Origin: Pseudoalteromonas rubra
GTDB lineage: Bacteria; Pseudomonadota; Gammaproteobacteria; Enterobacterales; Alteromonadaceae
NCBI RefSeq assembly: GCF_005887115.1
Contig: NZ_PNCJ01000055.1
Span: 1 to 64,000 of the forward strand
Direction of reading: 5' to 3'
Length of the DNA stretch: 64,000 bases
Shown here: positions 32,103 to 41,782 of the stretch, piece by piece
How the letters are laid out: each line of letters begins with the position of its first letter
How positions within the stretch are numbered: the stretch's first letter is position 1
Made by a program: the position numbers and the translations under genes
The notes under the pieces: model-generated
Seen by the model: the letters and a program-made list of their open reading frames with translations, nothing else
Told to the model about the DNA's origin: nothing
Databases searched by the model: none

Positions 32103-32897
32103 TTAGCCCGCTTCGCGTGCCCGTTTGTCTAAGTACTTGCGGATCGCCTTTGCCGCAGCAAAAAAGCCAAAGCTGCCCGTTACCATAGTTGCAGAGCCAA
32201 ATCCGGTCGCACAGTCCATATTCTTACTGCCATCGGCCATTTGTTTGGCCTTACAGACACTCCCGTCGCCAGTTGGGTAAACCAGTTGCTCGGTCGAATA
32301 CACACAGTCAACAGCAAACTTACGCTTCGGGTTGGTGGTAAAGTTATATTGCTTACGCAGCAGGTATCGGACTTTTGCAAGTAAAGGGTCATGGGTGGTT
32401 TTAGCCACATCCCCATAGCAGATCTGACTAGGATCTGTCTGACCACCGGCCCCACCTGTGGTGATCACCGGAATTTTTTGCCGTTTACAGTGGGCGATCA
32501 GCGCTGCCTTTTCTTTGACTGCATCAATACAGTCGATGACATAATCAAAACCCTGAATATGCTCTTTGATATTATCCAGGGTGATAAAGTCATCTATCAC
32601 CTCAACCTGACAATCCGGATTGATTGACTGACAACGCGCCTGCATGGCTTCGACTTTGGGCTGGCCTATGGTCTCAGTTTTTGCGTGCAGCTGGCGATTG
32701 ACATTGGTCACACAGATATCATCCAGGTCAATCAGGGTAATTTTACCTATGCCAGTGCGCGCCAGTGCCTCTGCCACCCAGCTGCCCACGCCACCAATGC
32801 CTATAACACAGAAACTGGCTTCGCCAAGCCAGCTTAGCTCCGTATCTCCATACAAGCGGCCGATGCCACCAAATCTTAAGGATGTATCTTGCGTCAT
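32103..32897 (-). CDS. tcdA: tRNA threonylcarbamoyladenosine dehydratase
   Basis: A 264-residue E1/ThiF-like enzyme that uses ATP to cyclise t6A37 of tRNA to ct6A. The ATP-binding site is VIGIGGVGSWVAEALARTGIG, followed by LIDLDDICVTNVNRQ. In E. coli, csdA-csdE-tcdA (csdL) form one locus and TcdA needs CsdA/CsdE for activity; here the genes are adjacent but convergent. Confidence 0.95.
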   Translation of the reverse strand: MTQDTSLRFGGIGRLYGDTELSWLGEASFCVIGIGGVGSWVAEALARTGIGKITLIDLDDICVTNVNRQLHAKTETIGQPKVEAMQARCQSINPDCQVEVIDDFITLDNIKEHIQGFDYVIDCIDAVKEKAALIAHCKRQKIPVITTGGAGGQTDPSQICYGDVAKTTHDPLLAKVRYLLRKQYNFTTNPKRKFAVDCVYSTEQLVYPTGDGSVCKAKQMADGSKNMDCATGFGSATMVTGSFGFFAAAKAIRKYLDKRAREAG

Positions 32898-32898
32898 A

Positions 32899-33564
32899 TT
32901 ACCACTCTAACTCTCTGGGCTTTGCCCAGCTTTGCATTACTTCTGTGTCTGCCAGCTCAGCAAACCGTGCTCCGCCCTGAGGCAAAGCGTAGAACGTCTT
33001 TCTTTCGTTGTCCCATTCAAAGCTCAAACAGTAAGCGTGCAGGTAAACTCTGTCGGCTTCACTGCCACCGTAGCTGACATCGCCGAGGATAGGCGCTGAC
33101 AAGCTTTTTAGCGCAACCCGCAACTGGTGTGTTTTGCCGCTGTAGGGCTTGAGTAAACAGGCTCTGAAACCCGGTGCTATGCTGGCACTGTAAAAGCGCG
33201 TAACAGCCGGGTTGTCCTGACTGGTTAACAACTTATACGTGCCGCGCCGGGATTTAGCCATATCGCCTTTAACCCAGCCTTGCTTCTTTTTGGGCTTGCT
33301 ATCAATGAGCGCCAGATAGAACTTATCCACGGCGCGACTGGTAAACAACTCCGTCAGCTTGGCAGCGGCATGACTTGAGCGCGCCAGCACCAGTAAACCG
33401 GACGTTACCTTATCGAGTCGGTGCACCGGATAAAGCTGCTCGCCGAGCTGCTCAGCTAATAAAGCAACAAAGCCGCTTTCGTGCTCACTGTGAAAACTCA
33501 CTCCAGCGGGCTTATGTGCCACCACAAAGTCCGGGTGGCTGGCAATCACCTCAAAGGGCACCAT
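32899..33564 (-). CDS. RluA-family pseudouridine synthase
   Basis: A 221-residue RNA-modifying enzyme. The catalytic motif HRLDKVTSGLLVLARS (catalytic Asp) and the C-terminal GKTHQLRVALKSLSAPILGDVSYGG are clear. It lacks an S4 domain and is shorter than RluC or RluD, like TruC/TIGR01621 members. Its start overlaps the kdsB end by about 14 bp; its stop is 2 bp from tcdA. Substrate not determinable from sequence. Confidence 0.88.
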   Translation of the reverse strand: MVPFEVIASHPDFVVAHKPAGVSFHSEHESGFVALLAEQLGEQLYPVHRLDKVTSGLLVLARSSHAAAKLTELFTSRAVDKFYLALIDSKPKKKQGWVKGDMAKSRRGTYKLLTSQDNPAVTRFYSASIAPGFRACLLKPYSGKTHQLRVALKSLSAPILGDVSYGGSEADRVYLHAYCLSFEWDNERKTFYALPQGGARFAELADTEVMQSWAKPRELEW

Positions 33565-34315
33565 TGAGGTACTCTACGACGCGTTTTAAGTCTTCCGGTG
33601 TATCAACCCCGGCATAAACCGGACGACACGCCTTGGCAATTTTAATACGATAACCGTGGTATAACACGCGCAACTGCTCAAGCGATTCCTGCCCTTCCAG
33701 CGGAGAAACCGGTAAGGCCAGATAGGTTTTAATAAACCCGGCACGATAGGCATAGATACCCACATGGCGCTGAAAATGTGCCAGTGGAATTTGACTCTCA
33801 TCCAACGCCATCATGCTGTCACGCTGAAACGGAATGGAAGCACGGGAAAAATACAGCGCATTTTGGTGTGCGTCCTGAACCACTTTAACGGCATTGGGAT
33901 TCAATACTTCCTGCACATCCGTCACATCAACGCTCAGCGTCGCCATCGGCGCTTCCTGCGCTTCATGCAGTAAGGTCGCCACCTGAGTAATGTTTTCCGG
34001 CGCTAACAAAGGCTCATCACCCTGCACATTAACCACTAAGGTATCGTCGGCCAGGCCCAGCTGTTCAACCACCTCGGCAAGGCGCTCAGTGCCCGATTGA
34101 TGATCTTCTCGGGTCATCAGCACGTTTTCTGTAAAGGTTTTAGCGCGCTCGAACACCTGAGTGTTGTCGGTGGCGATATAAACGGCTTTGGCGCCAGATT
34201 TTTGCGCCTGCTCGAACACGTGCTGGATCATGGGTTTACCACAAATGTCAGCAAGCGGTTTACCTGGCAGGCGGGTTGATGCGTAACGCGCCGGAATTAC
34301 GACTATGAATTCCAC
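33551..34315 (-). CDS. kdsB: CMP-Kdo synthetase
   Basis: A 254-residue cytidylyltransferase activating Kdo for LPS core synthesis. Signature: FIVVIPARYASTRLPGKPLADICGKPMIQHV, then VYIATDN, LVVNVQGDEPL and HVGIYAYRAGF. E. coli KdsB has 248. Last of the LPS genes msbA-lpxK-trm112-kdsB and overlaps the Trm112-like gene by about 13 bp. Confidence 0.97.
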   Translation of the reverse strand: MEFIVVIPARYASTRLPGKPLADICGKPMIQHVFEQAQKSGAKAVYIATDNTQVFERAKTFTENVLMTREDHQSGTERLAEVVEQLGLADDTLVVNVQGDEPLLAPENITQVATLLHEAQEAPMATLSVDVTDVQEVLNPNAVKVVQDAHQNALYFSRASIPFQRDSMMALDESQIPLAHFQRHVGIYAYRAGFIKTYLALPVSPLEGQESLEQLRVLYHGYRIKIAKACRPVYAGVDTPEDLKRVVEYLNGAL

Positions 34316-34500
34316 TTTTCGACCTCTTCAAGGGATAATTCACGTGCTTCGTTTTCCAGTAGCACTGGAATGTCGTTTCTGACAGGGTAAGCCAGTTTCG
34401 CAGCCGTGCTGATCAGCTCCTGATTGTCTTTGTCAAATCTCAGTTTTCCTTTGCAAACCGGACAAGCAATAATCTCGAGTAATTTAGTGTCAAAGGCCAT
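34303..34500 (-). CDS. Trm112-family small protein (YcaR-like)
   Basis: A 65-residue protein with one visible CxxC (IIACPVCKGKLRF) and the C-terminal YPVRNDIPVLLENEARELS. It matches the YcaR/Trm112 family always found between lpxK and kdsB. The second metal-ligand pair is absent here, as in other bacterial members. It overlaps both neighbours, so it is tightly coupled. Confidence 0.92.
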   Translation of the reverse strand: MAFDTKLLEIIACPVCKGKLRFDKDNQELISTAAKLAYPVRNDIPVLLENEARELSLEEVEKWNS

Positions 34501-35473
34501 GGTTGACTATCCCTTTTTGTTTTAATAACGAATTCAGTTGTTGTGTCAGCGCAGCACTGGGCTGGGCTTCTACTTTTAAATAATACCAATTTTCTTTGCC
34601 GAATGACTGGCATTTTACGGCGTCTTTTTCGGTCATAAAGACAGCCTGATCTTCGCACGTGGCAAAGTCGGCTACGCTGTAGGCATGGTGATCGGCAAAA
34701 TGCAGTGTATCGGCCAGTTCAATGCCATCTGAGCGCAAGGATTGTTCAAATCGCTGCGGGTTACCAATGGCGCTTACGGCAACGCCCTGCCCGGCGGTTT
34801 GCGCAACCGCCTGATTGTCTTTCACGCTGAAATAGCCACTGCGAATCAGCTCATAACCAACCCCGCTTGATTCTCCATTATAGACAACCAGCTCCGTGTG
34901 CTTGAGACGCCCGGGTGTTTCGCGCAGCGGGCCGGCCGGTAACAGCAGACCGTTGCCAAAACGGCGCTGTGCATCGACAATACAGATCTCGATATCCCGG
35001 GCCAGCTGATAGTGTTGCAGGCCATCATCACTGACGATAATATCCGGCTTGTCTTCTCGCATCAGCATTTCAATGCTGGCCTGACGGTCGCCACCTATCA
35101 TCACAGGACAACCCAGCCGCTTGTATATCAATAAGGGTTCATCGCCCGCTTCTGCGGCGCTGCTGTTGTCTGTCACCCGATATGGCAGGTTGGGAGGCTT
35201 GGCGCCATAGCCCCGGCTGATCACGGCTACTTTCAGGCCCAACGACTCAAGGTATGGCACCAGCCATAACACGAACGGCGTTTTACCGTTGCCACCTATG
35301 CCTATGTTGCCAACGATGATCACCGGTACGGGCGCTTTATAGACGCGCTTGAGGCCCAGCTTAAATAACCCCCTGCGCAGTGAGCTCAGTAACCAAAATA
35401 AGCCTGACAAAGGCAGCAGTAAGATATTTAACAGCCCCAGGGGCTGATACCAGCTGCGCTCCAGGCGATTCAT
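34490..35473 (-). CDS. lpxK: Tetraacyldisaccharide 4'-kinase
   Basis: A 327-residue lipid A kinase adding the 4'-phosphate. It has an N-terminal membrane-association helix (LGLLNILLLPLSGLFWLLSSL), the P-loop-like VGNIGIGGNGKTP, and VISRGYGAK, DEPLLI and SDDGLQHYQL blocks. Overlaps msbA end by 4 bp (ATGA type). Confidence 0.97.
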   Translation of the reverse strand: MNRLERSWYQPLGLLNILLLPLSGLFWLLSSLRRGLFKLGLKRVYKAPVPVIIVGNIGIGGNGKTPFVLWLVPYLESLGLKVAVISRGYGAKPPNLPYRVTDNSSAAEAGDEPLLIYKRLGCPVMIGGDRQASIEMLMREDKPDIIVSDDGLQHYQLARDIEICIVDAQRRFGNGLLLPAGPLRETPGRLKHTELVVYNGESSGVGYELIRSGYFSVKDNQAVAQTAGQGVAVSAIGNPQRFEQSLRSDGIELADTLHFADHHAYSVADFATCEDQAVFMTEKDAVKCQSFGKENWYYLKVEAQPSAALTQQLNSLLKQKGIVNHGL

Positions 35474-37233
35474 GCCTGATCACCATACTGCATCTGGCAT
35501 AACGCAGCATAAATGCCCTTTTGCTCAAGCAGTGCCTGGTGTTTACCCTGTTCGACAATGCGCCCCTGGTCGAGCACATAAATGCAATCGGATTGCTCAA
35601 TGGTCGACAGGCGGTGTGCTATCACAATGGAGGTTTTATCTTTCATCAGATTATCCAGTGCCTGCTGGATCAACCGCTCTGACTCGGTGTCCAGTGCCGA
35701 AGTCGCTTCATCGAGAATCAAAATGGGCGCGTTTTTAACAATTGCACGGGCGATGGCAATACGCTGGCGCTGACCGCCAGAAAGCATCACCCCGTTTTCA
35801 CCCACCATAGTATTCAACCCCTCAGGCAAGTCTTTAACAAACTCCCAGACATGGGCCTGCTTTGCTACCTGCTCCAGCTCTTCCTGAGAATAAGCGCGCT
35901 CCAGTCCATACATAATGTTATTGGCAATGGTGTCGTTAAACAGCACCACCTGCTGTGATACCAGTGCAAACTGTTTACGCAGCGACGATAGCGTGTAGTC
36001 CTGAAGTTTCACCCCATCGAGGGTGATCTCCCCTTCATCCCAGTCGTAAAAACGCGGCAGCAGGTTCGATAAAGTCGACTTACCCGACCCACTGCGGCCT
36101 ACCAGCGCGATACTCTGGCCAGCCGGAATTTGTAATGATAAGGATTTGATGACGGCTTCGTCTTTGCCCGGGTAACGGAATGTTACGCCTGAGACCGCAA
36201 TTTCGCCTTTTACGCGGTCCGCCTCAAGCTTGCCGGTGTTCTTTTCCTGCTCTTTATCCAGAATTTCAAAAATACTGGTCGCTGCGGCAATGCCGCGCTG
36301 CAAATCACTGTTTACATTCGCCAGCTGCTTTAGCGGCCTGAGCATCATCATCATTGAGGTAGTCAGTGACACAAAGGTGCCCGAGGAGATGGTGTCTATC
36401 ATTTCTGGCATTGCGATGATAGCCAGGATCAATGCCATGGCGCTGGCGGCAATAATTTGGATCACCGACACACTCAGTGCACGCGTTGCATCCATCTTTA
36501 CACGTTGCTGGCGGTTGCGGTTATTCACATCGGCAAAGTGAGTGATCTCTTTATCCTGACCGCCGAAACCATGGATCACTTTATGCCCGGCCAGCATTTG
36601 CTCTGAACTACGAGTGACTTCGCCCATGGCATCCTGAATATTCTTTGAAATTTTTCGAAAGCGCTTAGAGACCAGGTTCACTATCACGCCGACGATGGGG
36701 ATCACCACTAAGAATATCAATGACAACTGCCAGCTGGCGTTGAACATCACCACCAGCAAAAACAGCACAAAGGCGCCTTCGCGGATCATCACCTGCAAAG
36801 CTCGGGTCACGGCCTGTTGTACTTGTTCCGTATCAAAGGTGATTTTTGAGATCATTTCGCCGTTGGAGTGTTGGTCGTGAAAACTTACCGGCAAGAACAG
36901 CATGTGTTCAAACAGAGACTGCCGCAGTTTCCTTACTACCTGAGAGCCCACATAGCTCAGACAATACGATGCCATGTAGTTGAAAATACCGCGTCCAATA
37001 ACCAGCAACACTACCACTATAGGTGCCATTTTTAACACTTCGGCGTTGCGCTCTGTCAGGCCATCGTCAATAAACGGCTGCATTAACTGAACGAACAGCG
37101 CATCCATGGCGGCGTAACCGAGCATGCCAATAATGGCAAACAAGGCTGGCACTTTAAAATCGAAGGTGTAACTCAGAAGCCGCTTGTAGATCTGCTTGGC
37201 GGATTGTTGCATAGTGTCTCTCTGGTACGTCAT
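35470..37233 (-). CDS. msbA: Lipid A export ABC transporter MsbA
   Basis: A 587-residue half transporter that flips lipid A across the inner membrane. Six N-terminal membrane helices; ATPase domain with Walker A VGRSGSGKST, signature MLSGGQRQRIAIARAI, Walker B PILILDEATSALD and H-loop VIAHRLSTI. E. coli MsbA has 582. The first Met gives MTYQRDTMQQSAKQ; Met8 is another possible start. Confidence 0.97.
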   Translation of the reverse strand: MTYQRDTMQQSAKQIYKRLLSYTFDFKVPALFAIIGMLGYAAMDALFVQLMQPFIDDGLTERNAEVLKMAPIVVVLLVIGRGIFNYMASYCLSYVGSQVVRKLRQSLFEHMLFLPVSFHDQHSNGEMISKITFDTEQVQQAVTRALQVMIREGAFVLFLLVVMFNASWQLSLIFLVVIPIVGVIVNLVSKRFRKISKNIQDAMGEVTRSSEQMLAGHKVIHGFGGQDKEITHFADVNNRNRQQRVKMDATRALSVSVIQIIAASAMALILAIIAMPEMIDTISSGTFVSLTTSMMMMLRPLKQLANVNSDLQRGIAAATSIFEILDKEQEKNTGKLEADRVKGEIAVSGVTFRYPGKDEAVIKSLSLQIPAGQSIALVGRSGSGKSTLSNLLPRFYDWDEGEITLDGVKLQDYTLSSLRKQFALVSQQVVLFNDTIANNIMYGLERAYSQEELEQVAKQAHVWEFVKDLPEGLNTMVGENGVMLSGGQRQRIAIARAIVKNAPILILDEATSALDTESERLIQQALDNLMKDKTSIVIAHRLSTIEQSDCIYVLDQGRIVEQGKHQALLEQKGIYAALCQMQYGDQA

Positions 37234-37275
37234 AACCCGCGTATTGTAGCTGTACTGATGGCAAAACTGAATGCA

Positions 37276-39537
37276 TTATCTTAAGAACCAAAAACTTTTC
37301 CTGTCGCGGGCGGTTTCCAGTTGAATTTCTGTCCCGGTAATTTTGAATCGAACCTGACCCGCTGTGGCGGTATCCAGCATCTGACTGCCCGTCGATTGAT
37401 AACGCGCCACCACCTCATCGTGTGGCAAACGCCATGGCGAGTGGTATCCTCGCGAGAACACCACCCACTTAGGTGCAACCGCAGAGACAAATGCCATACC
37501 GGATGATGTGTTGCTGCCGTGATGTGGGGCAAGCAGTATCTCTGATGGCAGCTTTTCCCGTTGTAATGCCAACAGTGCATTTTCTGCGACCTGCTCTATG
37601 TCCCCGGGTAATAACAGCTCGGTCATGCCATCACTTATCCTGACCACACAGGAATTATTATTATCGCTGTTCATTGGCTCAACTGGCCACAAAGACTCAA
37701 TGCTCAGTTTGCCCATTTGCACCGTTTTGAGTGTGCACAGCGCCTTACCATCCCCCTGATGAAACTGTTCCAGTGAGCGGCCACCATCGTAACGGTATAA
37801 GTCAGCAAGCCCGCCATTATGGTCACTATCATCATGGCTGATCACAGTATGTACAAGGGTGATGCGATGCGCCTGCAAATAAGGCTTGATCACATTGTCA
37901 AACAGCGAATAACGCGAAAAATAACTGGCGCCGAGGTCAATCAGCACGCCATAGCCCTGAGCAGAGACCAGTACCGCTGTGCCATGCCCGACATCAAAGA
38001 CATCCACCTGCCAGTCGGGTGGCCGCTCGGTGAGGCTGACCATCAGGGCGGCGGACACCGGAATCCAGGCAAATGGACGAGTCAGGGTACTCATGCACAG
38101 CAGTAACGCGAGATAGCTTAGTATCGCCAGTTCTGGTGCCATCGCGCCACTGTGCCACCAGTGATAGGGAAATGCGTTTAGCCACTGATAGGCCTGGAGG
38201 AGCATGGCATCTGGCATAGCTAAAACGGCCCAGCCGGTGGTTACTTCGCTGAGCAGATGTATCAACAGCAGCGGAAAAATCACCACCGACAACAATGGAA
38301 TAACTACCAGGTTGACTGGTATGCTGCTCATGCTAAAGCCATGATAGGAATAAAGGGTAAGCGGTAACAGAGCCGCAAATAAGCCACATTGTAAATATAA
38401 CAGCAACTTAACTCGGGACAGACGCTGCGACTCACGCACTGTGTTGCGAAACACCATAAAAATAGTGGCCACTGCAAAGAAAGAAAAATACAGCCCCTGG
38501 TTGAGCACAGCAAAGGGATTGGCAATTAAGATCACCGTCAGGGCATAGACTAAGGTTCGTGCAGGGATCAGGTGCCGGGTAAACAAAAAACAACATGCGC
38601 CCAGCAAGGCCATTAACCAGGCGCGCTGCGCCGACACCTGCATACCACTGAGCCAGACATAGACCCCGCTCAAGAGCAGCGCAAAGGTCAAATAGCCCAG
38701 CTGATAATTATGATGCTGAGCCAAACGCGACCACATTACGACCAAGGCAAGCTTGCACAGAGCAAAACTCAGCGCAAATACAATGGCCACATGCAGGCCG
38801 GAAATGGCCAATAAATGACTAAGACCCAGCGATTGAAAGTGAGCTTTATCGGCTTGCGGCACCGCGCTTTTGTCTCCCGTCAGTATCACATAGTAAAACC
38901 AGCTAAAATGCAATCCATCCAGCGCCTGTGACACCCAAGTGCGATAGGCCGCTTGCCAGCGTTCGCTATGGCCGTAACTTGCATCCTCCACTGACAGGCG
39001 GCCTTTGTAGAATATCTGATTGCGAAAGGCATAAAGCTCAGCGTCAAATACCGAGAAATTTTTTCGACTGCGAAACGGCTTGAGTGTCGCCATGCCTGTC
39101 AGCGTTGTGCCGTTTAAATCTGTGGGCAACGTGCCATTTAGGGACACATTGGCGCGAACACGGCGATACCAGGGCACCCTGTAATGGCCTATACTTGTCA
39201 GCTCAAGCGTGATATACGGGTTCGTGCCAGCGCCTTTGCCTATGACTTTACTGACATTGCCAACGACTTTCACTTCCTGCTCTAAGCCTTTTTCAGCAAG
39301 CGGTGGCGCATAAACCAACCAATAGTGACAAATCGTCACAAAAATACCTAAAATAAAACCTGCCAAAACACTCGAAAAAGTCTTAAAATAGCCGCAGAGA
39401 AAAAGGAGCACGCCTGAGCAGACAAACCACTGCCACTGACCCAGATAAAATACTGAGATCAGGCACCCGCTGATCAGGCCGCAGCAAATCAATATCGATG
39501 TAAATGGTTGCTTAACATGCCAAAGAAAACGATCCAA
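37276..39537 (-). CDS. comEC: DNA uptake channel protein ComEC/Rec2
   Basis: A 753-residue inner membrane protein for DNA entry in natural transformation. Order: N-terminal membrane helices and an OB-like soluble part, the competence domain with HFQSLGLSHLLAISGLHVAI, and a C-terminal metallo-beta-lactamase-like domain (VFDVGHGTAVLVS, HTVISHDDSDHNGGL, LAPHHGSNTSS). The start is probably TTG 39537, which falls 20 bp inside the divergent DUF2062 gene; no in-frame ATG lies near. In E. coli the equivalent ycaI also precedes msbA. Confidence 0.95.
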   Translation of the reverse strand: MDRFLWHVKQPFTSILICCGLISGCLISVFYLGQWQWFVCSGVLLFLCGYFKTFSSVLAGFILGIFVTICHYWLVYAPPLAEKGLEQEVKVVGNVSKVIGKGAGTNPYITLELTSIGHYRVPWYRRVRANVSLNGTLPTDLNGTTLTGMATLKPFRSRKNFSVFDAELYAFRNQIFYKGRLSVEDASYGHSERWQAAYRTWVSQALDGLHFSWFYYVILTGDKSAVPQADKAHFQSLGLSHLLAISGLHVAIVFALSFALCKLALVVMWSRLAQHHNYQLGYLTFALLLSGVYVWLSGMQVSAQRAWLMALLGACCFLFTRHLIPARTLVYALTVILIANPFAVLNQGLYFSFFAVATIFMVFRNTVRESQRLSRVKLLLYLQCGLFAALLPLTLYSYHGFSMSSIPVNLVVIPLLSVVIFPLLLIHLLSEVTTGWAVLAMPDAMLLQAYQWLNAFPYHWWHSGAMAPELAILSYLALLLCMSTLTRPFAWIPVSAALMVSLTERPPDWQVDVFDVGHGTAVLVSAQGYGVLIDLGASYFSRYSLFDNVIKPYLQAHRITLVHTVISHDDSDHNGGLADLYRYDGGRSLEQFHQGDGKALCTLKTVQMGKLSIESLWPVEPMNSDNNNSCVVRISDGMTELLLPGDIEQVAENALLALQREKLPSEILLAPHHGSNTSSGMAFVSAVAPKWVVFSRGYHSPWRLPHDEVVARYQSTGSQMLDTATAGQVRFKITGTEIQLETARDRKSFWFLR

Positions 39538-40032
39538 CGGTTTCTACCCGATCACAACAAGATCAAACAACAAAAATCGCTGAAAATATTTGGCAGTTTG
39601 TTACATGATGCAAATCTTTGGCATTTAAATCGCCGCTCGGCGCGCGGGGCCTTTTCCGTAGGCCTGTTTTTTGCGTTCATCCCTGTTCCTTTTCAAATGG
39701 TTCTTGCAGCCGCCCTGGCCATTCCTTTCAGAGTAAATCTTCCACTTTCTATTGCACTGGTGTGGATCACGAACCCCCTTACTATGCCTCCCATTTTCTA
39801 TGCATCATACCAGGTGGGTGCGTTTGCACTGGGTCAAGAGGAGCAACCGTTTCATTTTGAAGCCAGCTGGAGTTGGCTGGTAGAGAGCCTGTCAACGATA
39901 GGGCCTGCTTTTATGCTCGGCTCCCTGATCTGCGCCTGTATGGCTGCTATTTTGGGCTTTTTCGTTATCGACTTCCTATGGCGCCGCTCAGTTAATAAAG
40001 CTTGGGCAGAACGTAACCAGCAATCCAGCTGA
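39517..40032 (+). CDS. DUF2062 membrane protein
   Basis: A 171-residue protein beginning MPKKTIQRFLPDHNKIKQQKSL, typical of DUF2062, with LLHDANLWHLNRRSARGAFSVGLFFAFIPVPFQMVLAAALAI and a second membrane region near 115-145. Two or three membrane helices. The frame is open from TTG 39508, but ATG 39517 fits the family start. Role unknown. Its start overlaps the divergent comEC start. Confidence 0.9.
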   Translation: MPKKTIQRFLPDHNKIKQQKSLKIFGSLLHDANLWHLNRRSARGAFSVGLFFAFIPVPFQMVLAAALAIPFRVNLPLSIALVWITNPLTMPPIFYASYQVGAFALGQEEQPFHFEASWSWLVESLSTIGPAFMLGSLICACMAAILGFFVIDFLWRRSVNKAWAERNQQSS

Positions 40033-40052
40033 CACATCACCCTATATTGGTT

Positions 40053-40076
40053 TAGCAGCCCATAGGCTGCTTTTCC
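40053..40076. terminator. Short terminator between convergent DUF2062 and marC-type genes
   Basis: agcagcc-cata-ggctgctttt; a 7-bp stem with T on the plus strand. Confidence 0.6.
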
Positions 40077-40085
40077 AGCAAACTT

Positions 40086-40694
40086 TTACTTATCGAAGTA
40101 ACTCACAAAACCCGCTAATGCATTAGTCACTGCCACAGATGCCAATATCAGCCCCATTACACGACTAATTACACTGGCGCCTGCATTGCCAATTACCTTG
40201 TGAATGCTGCTTGCAACCAGCATCAACAATAAAGTAAGCAGAATAACAGCTAACATCATTGCGACTGTTTGCATCTGTTCAAACAAGTTGAAACGCGCAT
40301 TTTCCGTTAGCAGGACACAGGCCAGCATAGCACCTGGGCTGGCTATTGACGGCACTGCCAGAGGAAAAATAGCGGTTTCGTGGTGGTCTCGGACCAGCCT
40401 GACTTCTTCATCCGGTTTACTTTCACCAAATATCATCGACAACGCAAACAGGAACAGCACTATCCCCCCGGCTATCTGAAATGCGGGAAGTGGAATGCCC
40501 ATTGCAGTCAGTAACAATTCACCTGCGACGGCAAAAAAGACCAGTAATACTGCTGCTACCAAACTAGCAATCATCGCGATTTTACGCTTTGCCGCGGCAT
40601 CGTATCCGCGTGTCACCGCAATAAAAACAGGGACTGTGCCTATGGGGTCTATCACCGCAAAAAAGAAGATAAACGTGGCAACAAAATCTATCAA
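40086..40694 (-). CDS. MarC-family integral membrane protein
   Basis: A 202-residue protein with six predicted membrane helices. The opening MIDFVATFIFFFAVIDPIGTVPVFIAVTRG and the second-half FPLAVPSIASPGAMLACVLLTEN are MarC/YchE family motifs. Transport substrate unknown; the family was once linked to antibiotic resistance but this was withdrawn. Single gene. Confidence 0.92.
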   Translation of the reverse strand: MIDFVATFIFFFAVIDPIGTVPVFIAVTRGYDAAAKRKIAMIASLVAAVLLVFFAVAGELLLTAMGIPLPAFQIAGGIVLFLFALSMIFGESKPDEEVRLVRDHHETAIFPLAVPSIASPGAMLACVLLTENARFNLFEQMQTVAMMLAVILLTLLLMLVASSIHKVIGNAGASVISRVMGLILASVAVTNALAGFVSYFDK

Positions 40695-40999
40695 AGTAGT
40701 TCCTTATCAATAAAGGTAAAATATTCAACAAGGAACAACTCTAGCAGCCTACTGACTAAAAGAGTATGTTATTTTTAAATCTCGATTTGAGAGCCAATGG
40801 GTAGGTGCAGATGAGAATTAGGAATCGTGCCAAACGCACAAATTTGAGCATGAAACTAAAAAGCGGCAGGTATGCGTGGCCTGCCGCTTGATTCAACACA
40901 CTTTCTTCTTTCGAAGATAAAGGAACATAAGTATGCGAATTCTTTTGTATTGGTTTTAGAACAAAAATAAAAGCAAACCGATACTTAAGTATTAATTTA
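40695..40999. other. Intergenic region upstream of marC-type gene and downstream of SDR gene
   Basis: About 300 bp. It contains the terminator at 40856-40890 and presumably the promoter of the MarC gene; an open frame across it has no gene features. Confidence 0.5.
40856..40890 (-). terminator. Rho-independent terminator of the valine-degradation operon
   Basis: aagcggcagg-n9-cctgccgctt, a 10-bp perfect stem; on the minus strand it is followed by TTTTTAG. Confidence 0.85.
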
Positions 41000-41761
41000 T
41001 CAGAGTCTGATCCCGCCGTCAATTTCTACAACACGACCGGTGAAGAAATCATTCTCGATAATATATTTTGCCGTGTGGGCAATCTCGCCAGCTTCACCCA
41101 GACGTCCAACAGGTTTCATTTTCAGCAGGCGCTCTTTGGCTTCTGGCTTCATTGCGTCAGTCATTTGTGTGCGGATGACACCTGGCGCAATTGCACCAAC
41201 ACGAATACCGTAGCGGCCCAGCTCTTTCGCCCACGATGTAGTCATAGCAACAACACCCGCTTTAGCAGCCGAGTAGTTGGTCTGACCCATATTGCCCGCT
41301 CGCGCAACGCTCGACATATTGATGATCACGCCACCTTCCTGACCTTCAACCATTTTAGTTGCCGCTTCACGGCCACACAGGAATACCCCGGTCAGGTTGA
41401 CATCCAGTACAGACTGGAACTGCTGTAGTGACATTTTATCGGTCACTTCACCATCTTTGGCTTTTAACAGCAGGCCATCGCGTAGAATACCGGCGTTGTT
41501 AACCAATACCGCGATATTACCCAAGTCTGCCACTATGGCGCTGAATACCTGTTCAACATCGCTCTCCAGGCTCACATTCGCCACATATGTTTTTACTTCA
41601 ACATCCAGAGTTCTAAGCTCAGCGGCTGCACTTTGTAGCTGCTCTTCCTGCATATCTATCAATGCCAGCTTGGCACCCATTTTGGCCATTTCCGTTGCCA
41701 TCGCAAAGCCCAAGCCCTGCGCACCACCGGTGATCACCACCGTTTTGTTCTTTATATCCAT
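41000..41761 (-). CDS. SDR-family dehydrogenase (FabG-like)
   Basis: A 253-residue short-chain dehydrogenase: cofactor site VVITGGAQGLGFAMA, NNAGI, catalytic Ser in INMSSVARAG and YSAAK (Tyr, Lys), with C-terminal GRVVEIDGGIRL. Asp at the end of strand 2 (LALIDMQ) suggests NAD. As the last gene of a branched-chain amino acid operon it probably oxidises a 3-hydroxyacyl-CoA, such as 2-methyl-3-hydroxybutyryl-CoA from isoleucine; that is inference from context. Confidence 0.88.
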   Translation of the reverse strand: MDIKNKTVVITGGAQGLGFAMATEMAKMGAKLALIDMQEEQLQSAAAELRTLDVEVKTYVANVSLESDVEQVFSAIVADLGNIAVLVNNAGILRDGLLLKAKDGEVTDKMSLQQFQSVLDVNLTGVFLCGREAATKMVEGQEGGVIINMSSVARAGNMGQTNYSAAKAGVVAMTTSWAKELGRYGIRVGAIAPGVIRTQMTDAMKPEAKERLLKMKPVGRLGEAGEIAHTAKYIIENDFFTGRVVEIDGGIRL

Positions 41762-41782
41762 GATATTTCAACCCTGCTTCTG

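Noticed and set aside
40756..41022. 88-codon minus-strand frame downstream of the SDR gene
   Set aside because: It crosses a strong terminator and overlaps the SDR gene start-to-end region without a ribosome site.
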